Source: Trichomonas vaginalis G3 (Eukaryota > Parabasalia > Trichomonadida > Trichomonadidae). Taken from it: a stretch of DNA of 64,000 nt. The DNA is taken from the NCBI RefSeq assembly GCF_026262505.1, contig NC_067206.1, forward strand, positions 8,336,879-8,400,878, in the 5' to 3' direction. Positions 1 to 7,724 of the stretch are shown here, in pieces; the first letter of the stretch is position 1, and each line of letters begins with the position of its first letter. A program made the translations under genes and the position numbers. The notes beneath the pieces were generated by a model. That model ran no database searches and was not told where the DNA came from. It saw only the letters and a list, made by a program, of their open reading frames with translations.

Positions 1-311
1 CTTTGGTCGCAAGAAGAATTGCATGATAAATAAAAACATTTAATCAAAGTCAATTTTATTTTTCATATTCAAATGGACTGAGTGTTAACATTTAACATTT
101 TTTGCTAATTGTCGTCAAAAATTAGGCGTAAAGCAAAAATTGATATTTCATATGGTTTTATGATAGATAAGCATTATATTCCCACTCATTATATTCGTAA
201 ATTTTGAGGTTTATCCTTCGCTTTTAAGATCATTGAATTTGATTTTTATATAAAATAGTTATATATTAGAAAATAATATGAGTTTATGTGATATTATTTT
301 TCAGAAGATTT
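1..311. repeat. Inverted-repeat arm, outer part (arm of the preceding unit)
   Basis: This stretch is the reverse complement of 7248-7560 and is identical to 9028-9338. It is the outer two thirds of the 454-bp arm that lies upstream of each integrase gene. The inner third would lie before the window. Identity between the arms ends sharply at 311, where the sequence after cagaagattt diverges. Confidence 0.9.
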
Positions 312-684
312 CATTCTATATGCCTATGAAAAGTACTCTCAAAACTAACTTTTTCCTAATTATAATTAAATCTAGAATATTGTATTATGCTTAGTGTTAT
401 TTCATTTTTCTCATTCAATTTAGAATTTACAAATGTCAAAAATTGAGAGCTGTCACTTTTGATGAATTTCTGTTTATTACATAGCATTAATAAAAAAATC
501 ATTTGTTCTGATTAATATTTATCCAATAATAATATATATTCATTTTTGAATTTAATTAGCTTTTTTAAAGCTTAATATTTAATAATATTATTATTCAACA
601 TTCTTAATAAAATAAGATATATGCTTTATGTCTAATATATGTTTTGTAGAAATTTCGAGGAAATATCAAGGTTTCAACATCACT
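312..684. other. AT-rich non-coding stretch with diverged inverted homology
   Basis: No credible coding frame is visible. A 25-bp block at 451-475 is the exact reverse complement of 7095-7119, so inverted homology around the integrase continues beyond the near-identical arm. The rest is AT-rich with short runs such as the 590-600 palindromic AT stretch. The same stretch recurs in every unit. Confidence 0.6.
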
Positions 685-900
685 TCACTTCCACCATTTC
701 GTCTTACGAAAGTTTAATTGTATGATTAAATACTTGGGCCATTCTAATATTTCATCTTTTTGAAATCGATTTTGCTCAATAGGATATGTATTAAAATATT
801 TTTCCAATGCATCCAATAAATTATCCGTGCCATTTATTGATATATCAAGAAAGTCGTTTTGTTTTGTTTCTATCGGGGTAATACGATGTGAAAAGTGACA
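685..900 (-). pseudogene. Ubiquitin-specific-protease-like (peptidase C19) gene fragment
   Basis: The minus strand is open from about 900 down to a TGA at 685-687 and has no ATG. The translation holds FLDISINGTDNLLDALEKYF and then WPKYLIIQLNFRK. The first resembles the USP block that precedes the zinc knuckle (usually written ..L.I.G..NI..SL..YF). The second resembles the conserved P..LIIQLKRF strand before the catalytic His region. The part normally between them is nearly absent, and the catalytic Cys and His regions are missing, so no protease activity is expected. The upstream end is cut exactly where the hairpin block begins. Copies in other units carry private 1-2 base indels, which argues against coding constraint. 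The family call rests on motif memory only. Confidence 0.45.
889..900. repeat. 12-bp direct repeat, left copy (putative target-site duplication)
   Basis: The sequence TGAAAAGTGACA here is repeated in the same orientation at 2270-2281, flanking the hairpin block. Bases outside the 12-mer differ on both sides. The same pair flanks the block in every clean unit. The length is near the 9-11 bp duplications of Mutator-like elements, but no terminal inverted repeats were found, so the class is open. Confidence 0.55.
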
Positions 901-934
901 AAAATATACTATGATTTATATTTCATTGTATAAT

Positions 935-985
935 AAAGTCGAGAAGGGAGTCCTAACCTTAAGAAAGGGCTCTCTTCTCGACTTT
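935..985. repeat. Hairpin H1
   Basis: A stem of about 20 bp starts AAAGTCGAGAAG and ends CTTCTCGACTTT. The two stem differences would be G-U pairs in a plus-strand transcript. It is present in every unit. Confidence 0.75.
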
Positions 986-1005
986 CTGCTGCAATCTCAC
1001 TCGAA

Positions 1006-1053
1006 TTGCGCGTATATACTGCTTCTTTCATTAGAAGTAGTATATACGCGCAA
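1006..1053. repeat. Hairpin H2
   Basis: A 21-bp stem starts TTGCGCGTATATACT, has a six-base loop (ttcatt), and contains a single departure that is G-U compatible on the plus strand. The stem length and small loop would suit a small-RNA precursor, but nothing shows transcription. Confidence 0.75.
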
Positions 1054-1238
1054 CAATATGCCATGGCAAGTGCACTTGTCGCCACTTTTAATGTTTCTCA
1101 AATGCAATGCGGGAAGGAGTGGCAATATAGTACTTGGGTAGTTGTGGAGTTATGTGTTAGGAGAGGGAACAGGACAAATTTGCCACACGGCACTTTTTTT
1201 TAAAAAAAATTAATGGAGCGGAGCGATACTCTGCTGCA

Positions 1239-1895
1239 GGAGCCCCAAGGCTCCCAATCATTACGAAAGGGAGCCTCAGGGCTCCTGAGAATCCATCAGC
1301 AGAGGCCTTTTCATTTGGCCTCTGCTGATCAAAGATTCGGCGAAGCCATTCTTCGTCTCAGGAGCCCCAAGGCTCCCAATCATTACGAAAGGGAGCCTCA
1401 GGGCTCCTGAGAATCCATCAGCAGAGGCCTTTTCATTTGGCCTCTGCTGATCAAAGATTCGGCGAAGCCATTCTTCGTCTCAGGAGCCCCAAGGCTCCCA
1501 ATCATTACGAAAGGGAGCCTCAGGGCTCCTGAGAATCCATCAGTAGAGGCCTTTTCATTTGGCCTCTGCTGATCAAAGATTCGGCGAAGCCATTCTTCGT
1601 CTCAGGAGCCCCAAGGCTCCCAATCATTACGAAAGGGAGCCTCAGGGCTCCTGAGAATCCATCAGTAGAGGCCTTTTCATTTGGCCTCTGCTGATCAAAG
1701 ATTCGGCGAAGCCATTCTTCGTCTCAGGAGCCCCAAGGCTCCCAATCATTACGAAAGGGAGCCTCAGGGCTCCTGAGAATCCATCAGTAGAGGCCTTTTC
1801 ATTTGGCCTCTGCTGATCAAAGATTCGGCGAAGCCATTCTTCGTCTCAGGAGCCCCAAGGCTCCCAATCATTACGAAAGGGAGCCTCAGGGCTCC
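1239..1895. repeat. 122-bp minisatellite, 6 copies
   Basis: Repeat starts lie at 1239, 1361, 1483, 1605, 1727 and 1849, exactly 122 bases apart; the last copy is partial. Each period has a GGAGCC...GGCTCC stem, a CAGCAGAGGCC...GGCCTCTGCTG stem and a small cgaag...cttcg stem. One stem has a C/T variant (cagcag or cagtag). In L1 the order is C,C,T,T,T. Copy number differs between units and explains most unit length variation. Confidence 0.95.
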
Positions 1896-1905
1896 TGAGA
1901 AACCT

Positions 1906-1942
1906 CTTTGAGAAGGTTTTCTTTAAGAAAACCTTCTCAAAG
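1906..1942. repeat. Hairpin H3
   Basis: A perfect stem of about 16 bp, CTTTGAGAAGGTTTTC paired to its complement across a 4-6 base loop, directly follows the minisatellite. Confidence 0.75.
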
Positions 1943-2033
1943 ATGATTGTCAGCATTCACTCAAAATCTACCAAGAGTTTCAAAGTTTCAAATCTATCTG
2001 AAATGAAGCTTTGAATCTCTTGTATATCTAATT

Positions 2034-2114
2034 GTAGAGGTACCTTTTCAAAATGTCTTCTATTGATTAAATTTAATCAGTAAAAGTCATTTTGAAAAGG
2101 TACATCTCTATAAT
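2034..2114. repeat. Hairpin H5
   Basis: A long stem of about 35 bp is built around GTACCTTTTCAAAATG and its complement CATTTTGAAAAGGTAC, closing on gattaaatttaatc. A few mismatches are present. A weaker stem, H4, precedes it at 1973-2020 and a short one, H6, follows at 2141-2175. Confidence 0.7.
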
Positions 2115-2269
2115 TGCTATTGAGCATTCACTCTTGGAACCTTGGAGCTCTTGTGTAGTGCATGAAAACTCCAAGATTCTAGAATAAAACATATATCATA
2201 GACATAATTTCTTCAAATATAATTTAAGGTTATTTTTTAAAAAATTAGAACAGCGTAATTTAAGGTTAT

Positions 2270-2281
2270 TGAAAAGTGACA
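2270..2281. repeat. 12-bp direct repeat, right copy (putative target-site duplication)
   Basis: TGAAAAGTGACA matches 889-900 in the same orientation. It is followed at once by the ARM-like fragment. Confidence 0.55.
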
Positions 2282-2286
2282 CTTGA

Positions 2287-2634
2287 CAAATTTATCCCGC
2301 ACTCTTCAAAAATAAGGAAATTTTGATAAATATCCTCATCGCTATTATCATAAAAGATTCAATATCCCTTTCGATATTTAATGACAAATTTGAAAAGGTG
2401 TTTGAAATTCTTTCGGATTTTGTTGAATTTAACCCAAAATTTATTATTAATTGTTTACAAGAAATTTTATTTAACTCTTCTTGTAAAGAAAACTTTGCCA
2501 ATATTTTGAATGCATTTGAAAATTCCGAGCTTAGAATATATTTGGATGAATGCGAAGATGAAATCGATCCTGAAATTTTTGACTCTCTCAAAAATATGTA
2601 TTCAATTTTAAATGAATCTAATTCTCATCAATAA
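2287..2634 (+). pseudogene. ARM-like helical-repeat gene fragment (3' end of a captured gene)
   Basis: The frame is open from 2287 (after TGA at 2284-2286) to TAA at 2632-2634, with no ATG near the start. The 115-codon translation is all-helical and acidic, with alternating hydrophobic positions (FEKVFEILSDFVEFNPKFI, then EENF-like and LNAFENSELRIYL segments). It ends in a Ser/Asn-rich tail after a D/E-rich stretch. This resembles the C-terminus of ARM/HEAT or importin-like helical repeat proteins common in protists, but I cannot name a family. The sequence is identical in all clean units. It may be a transduced host 3' end rather than a working gene. Confidence 0.35.
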
Positions 2635-3179
2635 TAACATATGAATAAAAAATAAATGGATTTAATTTTTTTTATCAGTTTCAATAGATTACAGTTATTT
2701 TTATTTTCTACAATATCTCATTACCAAATCGTTTTAACTCTTTGTATATCAAAGAATAATAATAAGTGACCTGTAATAACCATACTCATAATGGATTAGA
2801 CCTCAAATTATTTAAAATGTCAATTCAATATTATTAAATTACAATTTCTTTTATTCTAATAGATTTTAACTAGCCAATCATGATTACAAATATTGTAGCC
2901 TTCATTAACTCATAATATCGAAGAATATAACTTATATTCATGGACAATTTGTGATTAATTTCCAATAATATATAAAACCGACTCAAATTAATCATGTTGG
3001 CATTAGCGCGCATCGATGCTCAATCTACCTGTAGTATTATAAGCTTATATTCCTATTTTTCAGCATTAAAATTGTGAATTACGTAATTTTGTCATAGTTT
3101 TACGTAATTTTAATTTTTTTTGATAAGAAAAAAATGACTTTAAGAAAAAACGAGATCACTCATAATCTTTTTCTCAGAA
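2635..3179. other. AT-rich non-coding spacer
   Basis: Homopolymer-rich sequence with no frame longer than a few dozen codons and no recognisable RNA gene. I see nothing else in it. Confidence 0.6.
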
Positions 3180-3740
3180 AACTGCAGAGTATACAACAAA
3201 TGTACTCAAACGTGCATTAAGCACAATACCTGGTCCCCATTTCGCTCTATGGACCGATAATGGTACAAAAAATAAAGAAAAATTGCAAAAACGTTCCCAC
3301 TTTTTGAGAGGGATGTTTTGCAAAATAATTTTATGGACATCTCTGGAAAGTTTCATTTCAGTTTGATAATATATCCAACACCTATATAGAAGAGCCTTGC
3401 TGATTTGACCTGAAAGAGCGAAAGTTAGTTTTTTGATTTGAAAACCCTGCAATTTAATATTGTTAAGGACTCAATGTAGAAATATGATATAATATCATGT
3501 AGAGATCAATCATCTTCCAAAAATCTTCTATGTATGAAAGAAAAAAATTTGCAAAACGTACCTCTCAAGAAGTGGGAACGTTTTGCACACTCTCGAAAAT
3601 AAAACACAATTTCATTAATTATTATGCGAAAGGGGAATTGAACATATTTTTATTCAACCAGATAATCCTCAGGCCAACAGATTTCGCAAAGAGAATTTCC
3701 CCAAACAGTAAGATTTTTCAAAAAAAAGAAATATAATGCG
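3180..3740 (+). mobile_element. Remnant of a second, unrelated rve-type integrase (fossil), with MITE insertion
   Basis: The plus strand shows the motif LWTDNGT, typical of the second Asp of rve integrases, and downstream the motif QPDNPQANRF, typical of the region around the catalytic Glu. Neither matches the intact integrase of this unit at sequence level, so it comes from another element. Rve integrases occur in Polintons, LTR elements and some DNA transposons; which one is undecidable here. It is broken, with several breaks, and has a MITE inside it. It is old relative to the tandem amplification, since all units share the same damage. Confidence 0.6.
3284..3587. mobile_element. 304-bp MITE-like element with 41-bp terminal inverted repeats
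   Basis: The left end (3284-3324) and right end (3547-3587) are inverted copies of about 41 bp. They start TGCAAAAACGTTCCCAC and differ by a few bases. Each terminal repeat is itself nearly palindromic (TGCAAAACG...CGTTTTGCA), so each end can fold alone. The interior is non-coding. No clear target-site duplication was seen. It lies within the integrase remnant. Confidence 0.7.
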
Positions 3741-3886
3741 AAGAATTAAGATTAATCACCGAAAAAACAACTGATTTTACTTACTTTAATGATTTTGAAG
3801 ATATGCAAATTATCAGGAAGAAAGCTCAATATAACAAATAAAATAATATTCTAATTTGCAAGAATGGGTTTAATGACTACGCACAA

Positions 3887-4022
3887 ATACATAGCCTCAT
3901 ACATATCAACAAAGGTCTTGGGTCTCCGAGGTTCTCAATTTCATCAGAAACCGCTATATGATAACCAAGCTTACTCAGATCTACACATAAATACATAGCC
4001 TCATACATATCAACAAAGGTCT
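3887..4022. repeat. Two 32-bp direct repeats 104 bp apart
   Basis: The 32 bases at 3887-3918 are repeated at 3991-4022. On the minus strand both encode TFVDMYEAMYLC in their respective frames, within a 65-codon frame at 3877-4074 that has no recognisable product. Equivalent copies are at 23900-24035, 32686-32821, 41222-41357, 50244-50379 and 59392-59527. Confidence 0.8.
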
Positions 4023-4639
4023 CTCTACTCTTAAGTTCCAATTCCCAAAATTTTATTTTTATATTTATTGGCAAAAGGTAAAAGTTCCAAATTATCGTAT
4101 CGTTAATTTTTAATTTGCTTTCAAATTATATTTTTTGTACTTACGTTCAATTTTTATTTTTAATAAATTATTTATATTAAAATTTCGAAATATTCATAAA
4201 TACATTCAATTCATATAATAATAGTCAATATCATCGTTTTGAGAAGATCAGATCCTACACAAAAACCATGGAGAGGATTGTATTTTCAATGTATGCCTCT
4301 GGTCGAGCACTAAAAGCAAAAGCTAGACAGTTTTTAACCTGTATAATAAAAATGTATCATATATCTTTTTGGAAAATAAAAACAAATTTTTATTTATTCA
4401 ATATTATATAAAAAGGTGTTGATATTGCAGGTTTTTCAGTATGTTTTCCATCCCAATAAAACTCAATATTAATCGATATATCTGAAAAATACGAGGTGTC
4501 AAAGTGGTGAATTTCACCTCACTTCGTTTTGCTCCATTAAATTGACTCAATTTCATCCCTTTGCTGAGAATTTTTGTATTTGGAGGATAATAATCTAAAT
4601 AATTCGAAATATTTGTTACAATAACTATCAGTGCTTGAT
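4023..4639. other. Spacer with a short stem and a possible unassigned coding scrap
   Basis: The minus strand is open for about 24 codons near 4250-4330 (FAFSARPEAYIENTILSMVF) with coding-like composition, but no family is recognised. A GAGGTG...CACCTC stem lies near 4495-4535. The rest is AT-rich. Confidence 0.4.
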
Positions 4640-5966
4640 TTAATGTTTGAATTTGATTGCTTCAAATTGCGCAATTTTAAGTAATTCGGCGTCAGATGTT
4701 AATTTTTTGCAAGAAGAATTAAATATATATGTGGGATTTGGTATTGCGTTTGATGTTTTGTTTGTTAATTCGTTGGATAAGGCTTTATCTGGGTTCCACG
4801 GATGAATACCATACTGATGCATTGACTTAATCACAAGCATCAATTAAAATTCTTACAATTTTTAACCTTGGTTTTGGGGTATTTGATAAATTATCTTGCT
4901 CATATGTGTAAAGCGGAACATATTTTAACCTGTTATTCTTTGATCTCAAAGATGCTGCACATCCTACATCAAATAACTGGAGAACTACTGTGCAGTAAGC
5001 TGGAAATGTCAAGAGTTCAATTCTGAAGAGACTCAAAAGTTTGCAAGTAAAATAACTTACTCGGCTGATATGATTATCACCGAATACGATATTATGCTGA
5101 GCTGCTGTGATAGCATCAAGACTTGAGCGATATCTCTGGATTTCGATAATAAAAGTTAAATTAAAGATATCCCATATCTTCTTTGTCATCCATCCATAAG
5201 ATTGTCCTGTAAGGAATGCTCTCACGGAGCGGAGTTCCTGTGAACAATTTTATATTCCTGGAACAATAATAAATGGTTTCATCCGGTATCCTTCAGAATT
5301 ATATGGGAAGATACTAGTAACAAGCACAAATTCATGCTCTTCTTTGGTTAAAGGAGGGTTGCTTTCAGTGCAGATAACTTTGTAACGCTTTGATGAAGCA
5401 GAGATGTTTCATAAATACTCCACTTATTCCATGGATCAATTCCTGCCGTATACTGAAATTAATGTAAGAAGTTAGCAACTGTTGCTGTGTTACAGTACTT
5501 TGCTCGTTTTTCCTCATTTTCTTTTGAGCTTTTGATCTCAATGTTGAGATCAGAGCAAACTCTGTTTAACCATGATCTTGAGGGGAGATATACTTCTAGC
5601 GAAGTAAACAATTCTTTTTCCTCTTGTTGGAAATTCGTCTGGATGAACAAGGCCAGCTAGATATAAAGCTCTGCTGTATCTATACTCCAGTAATTCGTAG
5701 GCAATCTGATAAGCTTCGATTACCTTTTCACATGCAAGACCTTTTGCTCTTTGATTGATTTCACCATAAAAATCAAGTAATTCGACCTCTGAAAGATACG
5801 ATGGTTCTCCACCATTACATGTGGTTGTCCATACATTTTCCGCAATTGTATGTCGCAACTCTGCAGTTATTGAATCATCGCGTTCCATGTGAAATTCATC
5901 TTTGTTATCAGTGTAGCACTTTTTGTTTAGTCTTCTTTTGAAGATTTTACGTTGAATACGAGACAA
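4640..5966 (-). pseudogene. Decayed pogo-like transposase (CENP-B type HTH plus DDE_1)
   Basis: Open pieces run in order on the minus strand. At 5966-5550 there is an N-terminal DNA-binding part with LSEVELLDFYGEINQRAKG and VIEAYQIAYEL, like a CENP-B/Tc5 HTH. At 5650-5459 a shifted frame has WLNRVCSDLNI and EEKRAKYCNTATVANFL, usual for trichomonad DDE_1 proteins. At 5225-4827 is the catalytic core with FGDNH (second Asp) and LLTFPAYCTVVLQLFDVG (third Asp, cf. FPPHCTHxLQPLDV). At 4843-4640 is the C-terminal GIHPWNPDKALSN. The position expected to hold the first Asp (DETSL) reads YETSL. With frameshifts as well, it cannot be active. No terminal repeats could be assigned. Confidence 0.75.
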
Positions 5967-6685
5967 AACTGCTTTTTCTCAATGAAGTTTACATTTGGCT
6001 TTAATGTAATTAAGACTTTTCATGTCACTTTTTGTAAAGTTCATTTTCGGTACGGAACAAATGCATATATTAATGCATTAATTCTAAATGTAATAAATTT
6101 TGTATCTTTGAAAATTTCAAAGTTAAAAAAAATTGGACTAATATTATTCGTCTTCAAATGTACTATGCAAATTAAAGTTTTTGGGCTATGGATTCTGTGG
6201 GATAAGATTATTGAAATTTTGGATGTTCCTCGAATTGGCCAGAGATTCGAGTGTCAATGCCTTGTTCCATAACATAGTAATTGTGTTTGTGACTGAGCAT
6301 ATTTTTTTCTAAAATATAGAGATTAAAATTGTAAAAATCTTCATTTAAGGAGTTCCTGTTAAATGATTGTGACTTGATTATATTTGTGTCGTTTTTGGTA
6401 GTCTCTTTATTCGATTTTGATGAATTTATGTTCGAAATTCGGTATTTAACTAATAAGATTCAGAGTAAAACACTGGAAATCGGATATTCTCTATGCCAAT
6501 GAACTGGACAATCTGTGTGTTTGGGAGGTGAAATTCCAAATTTTTTTGAAATCCCGAAAATGAAGATCAACCCTTTATTTTTGATTAAGATATTTTACAA
6601 TTTCAGATTTTTTTGAATACTTTTGATTCGGTTTTGTTAAAAGCATATCAGCTAACTTGTTTTAAAAATCACATATTTTTATGTG
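5967..6685. other. Non-coding stretch upstream of the dead transposase
   Basis: This holds the former 5' side of the transposase and unassigned AT-rich DNA. A plus-strand frame near 6400-6500 (LFDFDEFMFEIRYLTNKIQ) looks coding-like but is short and unrecognised. The plus-strand frame at 5952-6272 overlaps the transposase start antisense and is treated as chance. Confidence 0.4.
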
Positions 6686-7247
6686 GTAAGACGAAATGAT
6701 GGAAGTGAGGCATATCTCAATATTTTCACCAGATCTTCAGGCATTTAGCATGGATATATAATTGTTATCATGATTTGTATTTAGTAATATTATTTAATCC
6801 AACTTATCAAAGCTAAACAAGATAAGAAATGCGTTTTAATTTTTTTTTCAAACAAAATTGAACAAAAAATACACTTAGAAGATATATTTCTTTAAGTTAT
6901 TTATAGTAATGGAAATAATATGGTATATCTATCATTAACATATAAGCAGATCATACCTCTCTTGTGCCATGCAATTATGAATTAAGAATTTTGTAAATTC
7001 AACTGTATATAATAATCTTTTAATTGAAAAACATCATCAGACCAAGAGATGTTAATCATGTGCATCTAATATAATTGTTTTTGTCTAGTGTTGAAAACAG
7101 AAATTCATCAAAAGTGACACCTCAGAAAAGCTATAATATTGAATTTTTGGAACTTTTGATAGAGCACGTTTTTAAATATTAATTAAAGTAAATGTATATT
7201 TTGTAAAGATTCTTTTTAATAAAAAATAAAATTTTGAAGAAGAACAC
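6686..7247. other. Diverged outer inverted homology around the integrase module
   Basis: The blocks 6686-6708 and 7095-7119 are inverted counterparts of 685-707 (9712-9734 in the next unit) and 451-475 (9478-9502). The sequence between the blocks has no clear similarity. No gene is seen. Confidence 0.6.
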
Positions 7248-7701
7248 AAAATCTTCTGAAAAATAATATCACATAAACTCATATTATTTTCTAATATATA
7301 ACTATTTTATATAAAAATCAAATTCAATGATCTTAAAAGCGAAGGATAAACCTCAAAATTTACGAATATAATGAGTGGGAATATAATGCTTATCTATCAT
7401 AAAACCATATGAAATATCAATTTTTGCTTTACGCCTAATTTTTGACGACAATTAGCAAAAAATGTTAAATGTTAACACTCAGTCCATTTGAATATGAAAA
7501 ATAAAATTGACTTTGATTAAATGTTTTTATTTATCATGCAATTCTTCTTGCGACCAAAGATTTGAATAAAATTTCAAAAAATAAGATAGCTTAAAAATAA
7601 TATACGGTAGTGTTTACTAATAGATGAATAGTATATAAATTCTATTAAAATGGATTTGATCCAAAAAGATATATAAAATTTGATCATAAATAAAATTGTT
7701 T
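7248..7701. repeat. Inverted-repeat arm on the 3' side of the integrase
   Basis: 454 bp, the reverse complement of 8884-9338 with only a few single-base differences. The outer tip is aaatcttctg and the inner limit is near gatcataaataaaat. No target-site duplication is obvious next to the tips. Confidence 0.92.
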
Positions 7702-7724
7702 AGAAGTCATTTAAAATGATGTAA

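Larger units (their letters stand above)
901..2269. mobile_element. Hairpin-array block with 122-bp minisatellite, inserted between two gene fragments
   Basis: This 1.37-kb block, richer in G+C than its surroundings, is built from consecutive near-perfect stems: 935-985, 1006-1053, the minisatellite 1239-1895 (two stems per copy), 1906-1942, 1973-2020, 2034-2114 and 2141-2175. Twelve-base direct repeats bound it (889-900 and 2270-2281). No coding frame is convincing: the short ORFs at 911-1410 run through stems and repeat units. It looks like a non-autonomous insertion of unknown class that split the region between the USP-like and ARM-like fragments. Its terminal sequences are not inverted repeats of each other. 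Confidence 0.5.

Noticed and set aside
1006-1053. Hairpin H2 as a tRNA or other known structured RNA gene
   Set aside because: It is a single stem with a tiny loop and has no cloverleaf, box motifs or flanking conserved elements.
911-1410. Overlapping plus-strand ORFs (76, 65 and 65 codons), repeated in every unit
   Set aside because: They run through hairpins H1/H2 and the minisatellite, change with repeat number, and show no protein-like pattern. They are open by chance in G+C-richer DNA.
1239-1895. Direct repeats of 122 bp considered as a CRISPR-like array
   Set aside because: The whole 122-bp period is repeated without variable spacers, and the host is eukaryotic. It is a minisatellite.
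2292-2591. 99-codon minus-strand ORF opposite the ARM-like fragment
   Set aside because: The plus-strand frame has the helical, acidic pattern of a protein end. The antisense frame is a serine-rich mirror.
5952-6272. 106-codon plus-strand ORF
   Set aside because: It begins antisense to the transposase start and has a hydrophobic, low-complexity composition typical of AT-rich non-coding frames.
5222-6365. Pair of ggagttcctgt motifs (about 5230 and 6349) as transposon ends
   Set aside because: They are in direct orientation, only 11 bases long, and one lies inside the transposase gene.
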